Shown one piece after another: positions 42,206 to 52,044 of a stretch of DNA of 64,000 bases. A program made the translations under genes and the position numbers. Source of the stretch: Burkholderiales bacterium (GTDB taxonomy: Bacteria; Pseudomonadota; Gammaproteobacteria; Burkholderiales; Casimicrobiaceae); contig JABTUF010000002.1 of assembly GCA_015075645.1 (NCBI GenBank), positions 677,205-741,204 of the forward strand, read 5' to 3'. The first letter of the stretch is position 1. The number at the start of each line of letters is the position of its first letter. The notes beneath the pieces were generated by a model that did not search any database, was not told the origin of the DNA, and saw only the letters and a list, made by a program, of their open reading frames with translations.

Positions 42206-43143
42206 CACAGCGCCGCCGAGGGCAGCGGCCGGCCGGCGAAATGCGCGGCCAGGTTGGCGAGCATCAGTTCGCCGATCTCCCGTCGGGTCTCCTCGGTCGT
42301 GCTCGCGATGTGCGGCGCGACGATCACCTGCTCCATGCCGAGCAGCGCGGCGGGGACGTTCGGCTCGTCGCGAAACACGTCGAGCGCCGCGCCGGCGATG
42401 CGCCGTTCGGCCAGCGCGGCGACGAGCGCGGGTTCGTCGACCACCGAACCGCGCGCGATGTTCACGAGGAACCCATGCGGTCCGAGCGCATCGAGCACCC
42501 CCGCGTCGACCATGCGCTCGGTCGCGCGGCCGCCCGGACAGGTGAGCAACAGGACATCGACGGCTCGCGCGAGCGCGCGCAGATCGGCATGAAACGGATA
42601 GCCGATTTCGGGCTTGTCGTGCGGGCCGTGCCAGGCCACCTGCATCCCCAGCGCGGTCGCGCGCCGGGCGACGGCGAGCCCGATTCGCCCGAGCCCCACG
42701 ATGCCGAGACGGCGGCCGCGCACGCGGGTCGAGTTGGGGAGCGCGCCCGACGCCCAGCGACCCGCGCGCACGAAGCGGTCGCCCTCGACCACCCGGCGCA
42801 GCAGCGCGAGCACGAGCGCGATCGCGTACTCGCCGGTGTCCTCGGTGAGCACGTCGGGTGTGTGCGTCACGCGGATGCCGCGCGCGCGCGCAGTGTCGAG
42901 GTCGACGGCGTCGAGGCCCGCGCCGAACACCGCCACGATCTCGAGCCGGGGCAACGCCGCCATCAACGCCGCGTCGGCGCCGACCATGCTCCGGGTCGCG
43001 ATGCCGCGCACCTCGGAACGCACGTCCGGCGCGAGGCCCATCACGTCACGACCGCGATCCACGCGATGGACGGCATAGGCGGCAGCGAGCTTCGCCGCGA
43101 CGTCGTGCGGCAGCGTGCCGGGCTGCAGGATCGCGGGGGTCAT
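42205..43143 (-). CDS. D-2-hydroxyacid dehydrogenase
   Basis: 312 residues. The NAD-binding G-L-G-R-I-G-L-A-V-A (about 150) and the catalytic triad are present: R in N-I-A-R-G-S-V-V-D-E, E in F-R-D-E-P-N-V-P, H in A-P-H-I-A-S. Likely a glyoxylate/hydroxypyruvate-type reductase or sugar-acid dehydrogenase. It is cotranscribed with the LysR gene and starts 57 bp after the SMP-30 gene. Confidence 0.88.
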   Translation of the reverse strand: MTPAILQPGTLPHDVAAKLAAAYAVHRVDRGRDVMGLAPDVRSEVRGIATRSMVGADAALMAALPRLEIVAVFGAGLDAVDLDTARARGIRVTHTPDVLTEDTGEYAIALVLALLRRVVEGDRFVRAGRWASGALPNSTRVRGRRLGIVGLGRIGLAVARRATALGMQVAWHGPHDKPEIGYPFHADLRALARAVDVLLLTCPGGRATERMVDAGVLDALGPHGFLVNIARGSVVDEPALVAALAERRIAGAALDVFRDEPNVPAALLGMEQVIVAPHIASTTEETRREIGELMLANLAAHFAGRPLPSAAL

Positions 43144-43200
43144 CGCGTGGCGGACGGGAATGCGGGGCCGACGCTCCGCGCGTCGCGGAACGATCGCCGC

Positions 43201-44079
43201 TCAACCGCCGAACGCGGGCTCGGGCAAGCCCCGCACGCCGACCGCAACGGCGAAGACCGAGCCCGCCAGCGGCTCGCCCGCGAGCTGCTCGGGGTTCAGG
43301 CGCTGCGACGCCGTCGTGACGTACAGGACGTCGAGGTCCGGCCCGCCGAAGCAGCAGCTCGTCGGTTGCGACACCGGCAGCTCGACGATGCGATCGATCT
43401 CGCCGCGCGGCGTGTAGCGCACGACGCGCCCGCCGGCGTACTCGGCGTTCCACAGGCAGCCATCGGCGTCGACGGTCGAGCCGTCCGGCCGTCCTCGCGC
43501 GAAGCGATCGGCGAACGTGCGCGGCGTTCCGAGCGCTCCTGCGTCGAGGTCGAACGGATAGGCGAGGATGACGGTCCGGTAGGTGTCGGCGAAGTACATC
43601 GTGCGATCATCGGGGCTCCAGGCGATGCTGTTGGGCACGATGATGTCGTCGCGCACGCGCGTGCAGCGGTGATCGGGGTCGAGGCGGTAGAGCGCGCCGG
43701 TCGGATCGCGCCGGCGGTCGTTCATCGTGCCGGCCCAGAAACGGCCGCGACGGTCGCAGCGGCCGTCGTTGAACCGGTTCTCCGGCGCGTCGGCTTCCGG
43801 ATCGCAGATCGCCTGCAGCGCGGCATCGAACGCGTCGATCGCGTGGAATCCGGATTGCAGCGCGAGCACGAGTCCGCCGCGTGCGCGCAGGCCGATGCTG
43901 CCGACGAGCGCGGGCAGCGCGCGCGATTCCAGCGCGCCGGACGCGGGGTCGAAACGACGGACCGCGGGCGCGCGGCTGTCGACCCAGTAGAGCTTGCGCT
44001 CGCCGGCGCTCCACACCGGGCTCTCGCCCAGCCGGTCGTGCGAGCGCACGACGCAATCGACGACGGTCTTTCCAGCCAT
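43201..44079 (-). CDS. SMP-30/gluconolactonase family protein
   Basis: 292 residues, six-bladed beta propeller. The metal ligands of the family are seen: E in G-E-S-P-V-W (~19), N-D in R-F-N-D-G-R-C-D (~102), N in V-P-N-S-I-A-W (~150) and D in R-P-D-G-S-T-V-D (~200). It hydrolyses sugar-acid lactones (gluconolactone, xylonolactone, galactonolactone). With the hydroxyacid dehydrogenase it suggests sugar-acid handling. Confidence 0.88.
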   Translation of the reverse strand: MAGKTVVDCVVRSHDRLGESPVWSAGERKLYWVDSRAPAVRRFDPASGALESRALPALVGSIGLRARGGLVLALQSGFHAIDAFDAALQAICDPEADAPENRFNDGRCDRRGRFWAGTMNDRRRDPTGALYRLDPDHRCTRVRDDIIVPNSIAWSPDDRTMYFADTYRTVILAYPFDLDAGALGTPRTFADRFARGRPDGSTVDADGCLWNAEYAGGRVVRYTPRGEIDRIVELPVSQPTSCCFGGPDLDVLYVTTASQRLNPEQLAGEPLAGSVFAVAVGVRGLPEPAFGG

Positions 44080-44093
44080 GCGGAGGTCGAGCG

Positions 44094-44408
44094 ATGATTG
44101 TCGAGCAGCGGACGTACACCGTGGCGCACGGTAGGATACACGACTACCTGAAGCGCTACGAGCGCGAGGGGCTGCCCGTGCAGCTGCGCCATCTCGGGCG
44201 CCTCGCCGGCGCGTTCGTCAGCGACATCGGCACGCTGAACCAGGTGGTCTACCTGTGGTGCTACGACAGCCTCGCCGACCGCGAGGCCCGCCGCGCCCGC
44301 CTCGCCGAAGATCCCGAGTGGCACGCCTTCCTGAAGACCAACGCCGGAACATTCACGCACCAGCAGGTGTCGATCCTCGTTCCGGCCGCGTTCTCGCCGA
44401 TGCGCTGA
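44094..44408 (+). CDS. NIPSNAP family protein
   Basis: 104 residues with the NIPSNAP pattern (M-I-V-E-Q-R-T-Y-T-V-A-H-G-R, G-T-L-N-Q-V-V-Y-L-W-C-Y-D-S-L, R-R-A-R-L-A-E-D-P-E-W). Small alpha/beta barrel ferredoxin-like fold of unknown role, often beside catabolic genes. GGAGG precedes the ATG. It is divergent from the SMP-30 gene, 14 bp away. Confidence 0.85.
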   Translation: MIVEQRTYTVAHGRIHDYLKRYEREGLPVQLRHLGRLAGAFVSDIGTLNQVVYLWCYDSLADREARRARLAEDPEWHAFLKTNAGTFTHQQVSILVPAAFSPMR

Positions 44409-44511
44409 ACCCGCACCGGCGATCGCGGTCTCGACGCCGCAGCATCCGCGGGATGCGGTCGCGGCGCCGTGCGGGTATGCTCGGGCCCAGGATCGTCACG
44501 CTCCCCACGCC

Positions 44512-45918
44512 ATGCCCGCGAAGCGCAAGCCCAACCTCCTCGTCATCCTGATCGACGACCTCCGCCACGACGAATTCGGCGCGGGCGGCCACCCGTACAT
44601 GAAGACGCCGAACATCGACCGGCTCGCGCACGAGGGCGCGCTGTTCGAGCGTGCGTTCCACACGACGCCGATCTGTTCGCCGAACCGCGCCTCGATCGTG
44701 ACCGGCCAGTACGCGAGCCGCCACGGCATCATCGACAACGTCGCGCGCGACGCGATGAGCCACCGGCTGCCCAACTACCACCTCGAACTGCAGAAGCTGG
44801 GCTACCGGACCGCGCACCTCGGCAAATGGCACATGGGCAACGACGGCAGTCCCCGGCCCGGGTACGACTCGTGGGTCAGCTACGACGGCCACGGCAAGCT
44901 GATGGATCCGGTGCTGAATCACGACGGGCGGCGCGTGCAGCACCAGGGCTACATCACCGACATCATGAACGATCTCGCGGTCGCGTTCGTCGAGCGGCCG
45001 CACGATCGTCCCTGGTCGCTCTTCTTCGCGCACAAGGCGGTCCACCCGGACGCCGAGCAGGGATCCGACGGCCGCCTGCGGATCGCCGCGCAGGGCGGCT
45101 ACGTCGTCGCCGAGCGGCACCGCGCGCTCTACCGCAACGCCGTGTTTCCGCCGACGCCGAACATGATGACCCCCGCCGAGGTCGTCCGGAACAAGCCCGC
45201 GTGGGCCGAGTGCTTCTCGCTGCGCGAAGGCGACGAGAACGCCCGCGCCGTGCTCGCGGCGCTCCACACCTTCGACCAGGAGGAGATCCGGCTCCGCGCG
45301 CGCATGATGGCCGCCGTCGACGAGGGCGTCGGAGCGATCCTCGCCGCGCTCGAGAGGAAGGGCGAACTCGACGACACCTGCATCGTGTTCCTCGGCGACA
45401 ACGGGTTCTTCTTCGGCGAGCACGGGCTCGGGCCGGAGCGGCGCTTCGCCTACGAGGACGGCATCCGCTCGCCGTTCGTCGTCCGCTATCCGCGCCGCGT
45501 GAAGGCGGGCTCGCGCCGCCGCGAACTCGTGATCTGCCAGGACATCGCGCCGACGTTCATCGCGCTCGCCGGAGGAAAGCCCGGGCCGCAGATCCAGGGC
45601 CGCTCGCTGCTGCCGCTCTTCGCGCCGGGCGAGGCGCGGCGGCGGAGCGGATGGCGCAAGTCGATCCTGTGCGAGTACTGGGCCGAGCAGGCGATGTCGT
45701 GGCTCGTCGGCATGTCGTACAAGGCGGTGCGCACCGACCGCTGGAAGTACATTCACTGGGTGAACCGGGGCCGCGACGGCGAACTCGACGAACTCTACGA
45801 CCTCGACGCCGATCCGTACGAGATGAAGAACCTGAACCGCAGCCGGGCGCACGCGCCGGTGCGCGAGCGGTTGCGGCGCGAACTGCGCGGGCTCGTCGCC
45901 GACGCCCTCGGCCTTTAG
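44512..45918 (+). CDS. Sulfatase (formylglycine-type)
   Basis: 468 residues. Metal site D-D at 15-16 and the FGly motif C-S-P-N-R-A-S with C55. Further K-W-H-M-G-N-D, the G-D-N-G-F-F-F-G-E-H-G catalytic segment (~300) and the D-L-D-A-D-P-Y-E-M-K-N-L tail are present. The C-x-P-x-R motif needs a formylglycine-generating enzyme elsewhere in the genome. No signal peptide is visible, so it should be cytoplasmic. The substrate (choline sulfate, aryl or sugar sulfate) cannot be determined. Confidence 0.88.
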   Translation: MPAKRKPNLLVILIDDLRHDEFGAGGHPYMKTPNIDRLAHEGALFERAFHTTPICSPNRASIVTGQYASRHGIIDNVARDAMSHRLPNYHLELQKLGYRTAHLGKWHMGNDGSPRPGYDSWVSYDGHGKLMDPVLNHDGRRVQHQGYITDIMNDLAVAFVERPHDRPWSLFFAHKAVHPDAEQGSDGRLRIAAQGGYVVAERHRALYRNAVFPPTPNMMTPAEVVRNKPAWAECFSLREGDENARAVLAALHTFDQEEIRLRARMMAAVDEGVGAILAALERKGELDDTCIVFLGDNGFFFGEHGLGPERRFAYEDGIRSPFVVRYPRRVKAGSRRRELVICQDIAPTFIALAGGKPGPQIQGRSLLPLFAPGEARRRSGWRKSILCEYWAEQAMSWLVGMSYKAVRTDRWKYIHWVNRGRDGELDELYDLDADPYEMKNLNRSRAHAPVRERLRRELRGLVADALGL

Positions 45919-45968
45919 GACATCGATCCGGCGGCCTCCACGGGGTTCGGCGAATCGACGCAAGATGC

Positions 45969-46067
45969 GTCCGGCTGAAGCCGGAGCCACGAGCGATCCG
46001 CGGCTTTCGCCTTCCTGGTGGGTCGGGCTTCAGCCCGACGATTCTCGTTGCAATGAATCGAACGGCG
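45969..46067. repeat. Palindromic repeat copies and left 32-bp direct repeat flanking IS110 remnant
   Basis: One copy of the genome's GGCTGAAGCC-type palindrome lies at 45969-45990 and an inverted copy at 46018-46039. The latter runs into a 32-bp sequence (46036-46067, containing ATTCTCGTTGCAATGAATCG) that recurs exactly at 47950-47981 on the far side of the IS remnants. Confidence 0.8.
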
Positions 46068-46094
46068 GGTGGCGGCCGTAAGGCCAGGCGCATT

Positions 46095-46835
46095 GAAAGC
46101 ACGGGCGAAGACCTCAAACGGTGGTGGGGACGATGGCGGGCGCGGCGTCGAGGTGGTGACGCTGGCGGTACGGGCCGGCGGGAGTGGAACGATCCGGAAG
46201 GCAACGGAGCCGGTGGCGCAGGTACGCGGGGCGCTGGTGGTGATGGAGCCACCGGACGCCCGCTGGCGGCGCGCAGGCGCGGGCTGGCGGTGGGGTGGTC
46301 AATCCGAAGCGGGCCGGACGCAGGGGCCGCGAAGACGGACGGATCGATGCGCGTGCTGCAGTTCGCAGATGCGGACCACTCCACGCTACTAAACCGCGGT
46401 GGACAGGTGTTGGCGGGACGCGCGGCGCCAGCTGCTGGCATGTTGTGTCGACACAGCGCCCGAGTCCCGCGGAGGTGCCGAGCATCGAGGCGATGATCGA
46501 GTCGATCAAACGCCAGCCTGACCAGATCGACCGGCAGATCAGACCATGGCACCACGAGAACTCGACCGGTTATGGTCGACCGGCATCCCGGTAGCCAGCG
46601 CGACGGATCGCGCCGGAACTGACGCAGGCCGGATCAGCGCGCTGGGTCGCCGATGGCGCGACTGGGCAAAGGACGCCGCTGGATCAGGGGCCGCTTCGAG
46701 TTCGCGCGTCTATGGCCACGCTGACGGCGATCGCAATCGTGATCCGTTTCTATCTACGCTGGCTGCGGAAGGTGAAGGTCGATCGTGGCGTGCATGCCAC
46801 CGCATCCAACGCCATGGTTCGATCATCACTCAGTT
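46095..46835 (+). pseudogene. IS110-family transposase remnant, copy A
   Basis: A heavily decayed copy of the transposase better preserved at 47004-47970. Identifiable pieces in different frames are the RuvC-like start (V-E-V-V-T-L), [16 protein letters not shown] and the Cys-His-free C-terminal M-A-T-L-T-A-I segment. Relative to copy B it has many one- to few-base deletions spread over its length, few substitutions, and lacks about 80 bp of leader. No intact reading frame. It cannot encode a functional protein as read. Confidence 0.8.
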
Positions 46836-46861
46836 CAACACGGTCAGCCACCACGATCGCC

Positions 46862-47003
46862 TCGCCTTCCTGGTGCGGCTTGACGATTCAATGAATCACG
46901 GCGTCCGTGTTGGCAGACCGGCGCGGTAGGGTGGAGGAAGCCGACGGACGCAGCCTGTTCCAGGGTAAGTCGACCGTGCTGTCCGCGCGCCGCCGGTGTA
47001 ATC
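46862..47003. other. IS110 copy B leader with degenerate flank repeat
   Basis: Holds a worn copy of the flank sequence (around 46862-46904, GCCTTCCTGGTG and GACGATT-CAATGAATC-A-CGGCG) followed by about 100 bp of non-coding leader before the transposase ATG. In IS110 elements this leader encodes the bridge RNA, so a remnant of it may be here. Confidence 0.45.
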
Positions 47004-48001
<998 letters not shown>

Positions 48002-48029
48002 AGGGTCTCCCGACCGCGACGCCTGCAAT

Positions 48030-49370
48030 TCAGGCTGAGGACGGACGCGCGGGGTCCGCCGCGCGCACCTCGTCGCAGCCGCGTCCACCGTCGACGCGCG
48101 GTCGCCACCAGAGGACCCCGACACGCGCGACGACGAGCGCGAACGCCGCGACCCAGCACGCGCCGCTCGCCAGGAGCAGCGGCCGGGCCGCCTCGCCCGC
48201 GAGCGGTGAACCGGCGCGGGCGATCGCCGCGACGACGATCAGCAGCGCGGCCAGGGTGACCCAGCGACCCGCGTCGAGCCGGTAGCCGGCGTGGATGCGC
48301 CCGGCGATGTTCATCACCGCGAAGATCGACAGGCCCATGACGCCCGCGGTCAGCAGGTGGCGCCCGGACGTCGGCGGAATGCCCGCGCCGAGCGCGGACG
48401 CTCCGAGCGCCGCGTAGCCCAGCGCCATCAGCCAGGTCACCAGGTAGAGCAGGAACGCCCAGCGCGTGAAGAGCGCGCGCCCCACGTGCCAGTCGTTCTG
48501 CACGTTCAGCACCGCGGCGGCGGCGGCGAGCATGAGCCAACCGCCGGCCGCGGCGCCGGGAGCGACGAGTTCGACGACGGTCGCGGCGGAGACGACGGCG
48601 ATCGCGAGGTTGCGCCGAGGGCGGCGCGCGAGATACTCAGGCACGTCGCCGCCACCGCCGTGCACCGCGTCGAGCGCGTCGTTGACGATGCGCATCGACA
48701 CGCGGCCGAGCGCGACCAGAACGAGTGCCATCGTCGCGCCGATCGCCGCGTCGATGAAGCGCATCGGGTACGCGCCGCGTAGCACGTCCGCGTGAAAGCC
48801 CGCGGCCGCCGCGGCGAACGCGACGATGGCCCAGAGGAATCCGGTGTGGCGGCGGTCCGGATCGCGCAGGAGCCGCGGGCCGATCGTCGCGGCGAGCGCG
48901 ATCGGCAGCGCGAGGTCGGCCGCCGCCGTGGGCCAGGGCCCGAGGACGCCCGAGAGCCCGTACAGGATCCGGCCCGCGAGCCAGAGGAGCGCGAATCGGA
49001 ACCCCACGCGGGCGCGAAACGGCGTGGTCGACGTGAACTCGGGCACCGCCGTGAGCGCGAAGCCGGTCACCGCGGCGAGGACGAACCCGAACATCATCTC
49101 GTGCGCGTGCCACACGAACGGTCCACCTTCGACCGCAGGCAGCGGAAGGTCGAACGCGAGGAAGACCGACCACAGCGCGAGTGCGATCACCGCCCAGGCC
49201 GCGGACGCGAAGAACATCGGGCGGAACGCGCAGAGGAACAGCGGGTGCGACGTTGCATCCCGAGTCGGTGCCGACAGGTGCCCGCGCTCGAACCTCCCCA
49301 CGACGCCCCGCCCCCGTCCTCGCCCGGCAGCGCGAAGGCGCGCGCCCTGCGGACGGCAGGAAGCGTTCAT
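48030..49370 (-). CDS. NnrS family membrane protein
   Basis: 446 residues, about twelve transmembrane segments. The NnrS signature W-H-A-H-E-M-M-F-G-F-V is near residue 90, with further conserved His around F-H-A-D-V-L and the R-H-L-L-T-A-G-V-M-G segment. NnrS is a haem- and copper-containing membrane protein that protects cells from nitric-oxide stress by preventing iron-complex formation. The ATG overlaps the ATPase stop (ATGA). Being last in a TonB/ABC operon behind a Fur-like box is uncommon. The first 40 residues are Arg-rich and a later start is possible. Confidence 0.87.
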   Translation of the reverse strand: MNASCRPQGARLRAAGRGRGRGVVGRFERGHLSAPTRDATSHPLFLCAFRPMFFASAAWAVIALALWSVFLAFDLPLPAVEGGPFVWHAHEMMFGFVLAAVTGFALTAVPEFTSTTPFRARVGFRFALLWLAGRILYGLSGVLGPWPTAAADLALPIALAATIGPRLLRDPDRRHTGFLWAIVAFAAAAAGFHADVLRGAYPMRFIDAAIGATMALVLVALGRVSMRIVNDALDAVHGGGGDVPEYLARRPRRNLAIAVVSAATVVELVAPGAAAGGWLMLAAAAAVLNVQNDWHVGRALFTRWAFLLYLVTWLMALGYAALGASALGAGIPPTSGRHLLTAGVMGLSIFAVMNIAGRIHAGYRLDAGRWVTLAALLIVVAAIARAGSPLAGEAARPLLLASGACWVAAFALVVARVGVLWWRPRVDGGRGCDEVRAADPARPSSA

Positions 49371-50233
49371 GCCCCGCACCGCGCATGCGCGGGGAGCGCC
49401 ACCCTCTCGGCCGAGGTGCGTTCGCGCACCGAGACCTCCGACGGCGCGAATCCGCCGTTGGCCGAAGCGTCGCCATCCGGCGCGGCGGCAACGGGAGGCA
49501 GGCCGAAGCACTCGCGCACCGTGCGCGACTGGAGGATTCCGGCGGCGTGCCGATAGACCCAGGCGTCGTCGCGTTGCGATGCCGGCAGTGCAAGGTCGAA
49601 CCGGGCCGCGATGCGCCCGGGTGAAGGGGTCATCACGAGGATGCGGTCGGACAGCCGCACCGCCTCGGCGAGGTCGTGCGTGATCATCAACACGCCCGCG
49701 TCGCGCTCGACGCGATAGGCCACGAGGAGCCCGTAGAGTTCCTCCTTCAGTCCCACGTCGAGCGCCGAGAACGGTTCGTCGAGCAGCAGCAGGTCCGGCT
49801 CGATGGCGAGCGCGCGGGCGAGCGCGATTCGGCTCCGCATGCCGCCGGAGAGCTCGTGCGGAAACTTGTCGACGTCCTCGGCAGACAGTCCGAAGCGCCG
49901 CGCGAGGGCATGGGCGCGCGCGTGCCGTTCGTCGCGCGCCATCCCGATCGCCTTGAGGCCCAGCGCGACGTTGTCGAGCGCGGACTTCCACGGCAGCAGG
50001 CGCGGCTCCTGGAACATGCACGCCGGATTCGCGTAGCCGTTCTCGATCGACCCCTCGCGCACGCGCAGAAGTCCGGCGCACAGGTTCAGCACCGTCGACT
50101 TGCCGCACCCCGACGGCCCCACGAGCGCGACGGCGCGCCCGGCTTCGACCTCGAATCCGACGCCGGCGACCACCTCGCGCCGGGCGAAGGCGTGGCTCAG
50201 GTCATGCACGACGAGGCTCGGGCCCGGATTCAC
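49367..50233 (-). CDS. ABC ATPase of the TonB-linked importer
   Basis: 288 residues. Walker A G-P-S-G-C-G-K-S-T, signature L-S-G-G-M-R-S-R, Walker B L-L-L-L-D-E-P-F-S-A-L-D and I-T-H-D-L are present, as in SsuB/NrtD-type ATPases. It has a 60-residue low-complexity C-terminal extension. The GTG overlaps the permease stop (GTGA). It energises the permease at 50230-51021. Confidence 0.86.
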   Translation of the reverse strand: MNPGPSLVVHDLSHAFARREVVAGVGFEVEAGRAVALVGPSGCGKSTVLNLCAGLLRVREGSIENGYANPACMFQEPRLLPWKSALDNVALGLKAIGMARDERHARAHALARRFGLSAEDVDKFPHELSGGMRSRIALARALAIEPDLLLLDEPFSALDVGLKEELYGLLVAYRVERDAGVLMITHDLAEAVRLSDRILVMTPSPGRIAARFDLALPASQRDDAWVYRHAAGILQSRTVRECFGLPPVAAAPDGDASANGGFAPSEVSVRERTSAERVALPAHARCGA

Positions 50234-51021
50234 GTCGCCCCGTCGCGCCAACGCTCGACCTCACGCTTCAGCGGCTCCAGCACGAGGTACTCCGCCGCGA
50301 GGAGCACGGCGAGGAGCGCGACGATCCAGGCGAGCGTCGCCGCGGTGTCGAGGTGGGAGCGCGTGACCGCGAGCGCCGCGCCGACGCCGTCCTGGGTGGC
50401 GAGGAGTTCGGCCATCACGACGACTTTCCACGACATGCCGAGCGCGGTGATCCACGCCGGGAACAGGTACGAGGCGACGTGCGGCAGCGTGACGTCGAGA
50501 AGCCGCATGCGAAACGGCAGCCGGAACGCGTCGGCCATCGACCGAAGCTGGTTGTCGAGCGTGCGCGCGCCCTGCAGCGCCCCGACGAAGACGATCGGGA
50601 AGCTCGCGATGAACACGGTGAACACCGGCGTGCCGTCGCCCGCGCCGAACCACAGCAGCGCCAGCACGAGCCAGGCGATCGGCGGGGTCCCCATCAGCAC
50701 CGTCACGATCGGGCGCGCCATCGTCGATGCGGTGGCCGAGAGTCCCGCGGCGAGCCCGAGCGCGCTTCCGGCCGCGAGCGACAGCGCGAATCCCGCGAGC
50801 GCGCGCCGCGTCGTGATCGCGAGTTCCCGCCACGCCTCCCCGCGCGCCACGAGGTCCGCGAGCGCCGCGAACGCCGCGCGCGGATCGGGAAGCACGAGCG
50901 GCCCGGTGACCACGCTCACCGCCTCCCACGCCGCGAGCGCGATGAGGAGGCTCGCGGCCGCACCCCAGCCGCTCCACGCATAGGCCGGGAGTCCACGCAG
51001 CACCGAGCGCAGCGGGTTCAT
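50230..51021 (-). CDS. ABC permease of the TonB-linked importer
   Basis: 263 residues, six or seven transmembrane segments, with the G-M-S-W-K-V-V-V-M-A-E coupling region typical of SsuC/TauC permeases near 205. Its ATG overlaps the binding-protein stop (ATGA). It imports an unknown ligand. Confidence 0.86.
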   Translation of the reverse strand: MNPLRSVLRGLPAYAWSGWGAAASLLIALAAWEAVSVVTGPLVLPDPRAAFAALADLVARGEAWRELAITTRRALAGFALSLAAGSALGLAAGLSATASTMARPIVTVLMGTPPIAWLVLALLWFGAGDGTPVFTVFIASFPIVFVGALQGARTLDNQLRSMADAFRLPFRMRLLDVTLPHVASYLFPAWITALGMSWKVVVMAELLATQDGVGAALAVTRSHLDTAATLAWIVALLAVLLAAEYLVLEPLKREVERWRDGAT

Positions 51022-52043
51022 CTTCGCGCGGGCGTCCCGCCGTAGAAGTCGTCGGGGGGCATCCGGCCTCCGACCAGCGCGGGATTCTTCGCGATGAGCC
51101 GCTCGAACAGGAACTCGACCTCGCCGCGCGCCGCCGCGGCGGTGACTGACTTCATCGAGCCGGTCGCGATACTGTCGGCCACCGCCTCGGCCGTCAACGC
51201 CTCGAACCGGCCCGCGACCATGCGGCCGCACTCGGCCGCGTGCGCGTTGCACCAGTCCAGCGATTGCGCATAGGCCTGTTCGAGGCGGGCGACGAGCTTC
51301 GCGTTGTCCTTCACGCTGCCCATGACCGCGATGCCTGCCTGGGGGATGCGGGGCGCGCGGGAGTACGCTCGGCCCCACTCCTTCTGCAGGTCGATGCTGC
51401 GGTGAAGCTCGGGCGCGAGCGGCATCGATCGGGTCTTGCGCAACACCATCGACACCGCCGGCTCCGCGAGCAGCGCGTGTTCGACGCGCCTCGTCACGAG
51501 AAGCTGCACCGCGTCGACCGGCGTGGCGACGTACCGGATGCGGAGGTCCTTGCGCGGGTCGAGTCCCTCGGCCTCCGCGACGAGTCCGAACACGATGTCG
51601 GGCATATCGCCGCGAAACGGCATCGCGATCTCCTTGCCGCGGAAATCCGCGAGCGTGGCGAGCCCGGGATCGCGCGAGACCATCCACAGGATGCCCCAGA
51701 CCGACACGTTCATCAGGCGCAGCCGGGCGCCGCGGTTGTAGAGGTTCGCGGCGACGTTCACCGGCATCGCGAGCACGTCGGCCTTGCCGTCGAGCGCCAT
51801 CACGCGCAACTGGTCGGGGTCTCGCCACGGGACGAACTCGACCCGGTCGGCAAGGTCGGCGAGCGCGCCGGATTCGACCATGTGGATCAGCGGATTCGAC
51901 ACCGAGGCCATCGGACCCGCGAGCACGAGTCGCGGGAGTTTCTGCGCCTGCGCGACGCCGGCGAGTGCGGCGAGAGCGAGACAGGCGATGCCCATCGTCG
52001 CGGCCCATCGGGCAACCACGTAACGGCGAAAACGGTCGATCAC
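51018..52043 (-). CDS. ABC substrate-binding protein of the TonB-linked importer
   Basis: 341 residues from the GTG at 52043 (GAGG eight bases upstream; ATG at 52058 would overlap the TonB gene). Signal peptide ends in G-V-A-Q-A-Q. The mature part has the NMT1/SsuA-like fold: L-V-L-A-G-P-M-A-S-V-S-N-P, F-R-G-K-E-I-A-M-P-F-R-G-D-M, R-V-E-H-A-L-L-A-E-P-A. The ligand is unknown; position behind a TonB receptor suggests a scarce or large compound, possibly iron-linked. Confidence 0.82.
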   Translation of the reverse strand: MIDRFRRYVVARWAATMGIACLALAALAGVAQAQKLPRLVLAGPMASVSNPLIHMVESGALADLADRVEFVPWRDPDQLRVMALDGKADVLAMPVNVAANLYNRGARLRLMNVSVWGILWMVSRDPGLATLADFRGKEIAMPFRGDMPDIVFGLVAEAEGLDPRKDLRIRYVATPVDAVQLLVTRRVEHALLAEPAVSMVLRKTRSMPLAPELHRSIDLQKEWGRAYSRAPRIPQAGIAVMGSVKDNAKLVARLEQAYAQSLDWCNAHAAECGRMVAGRFEALTAEAVADSIATGSMKSVTAAAARGEVEFLFERLIAKNPALVGGRMPPDDFYGGTPARR

Positions 52044-52044
52044 G

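Noticed and set aside
46712..46894. Short plus-strand frames within IS110 copy A
   Set aside because: They are fragments of the broken transposase in shifted frames, not independent genes.
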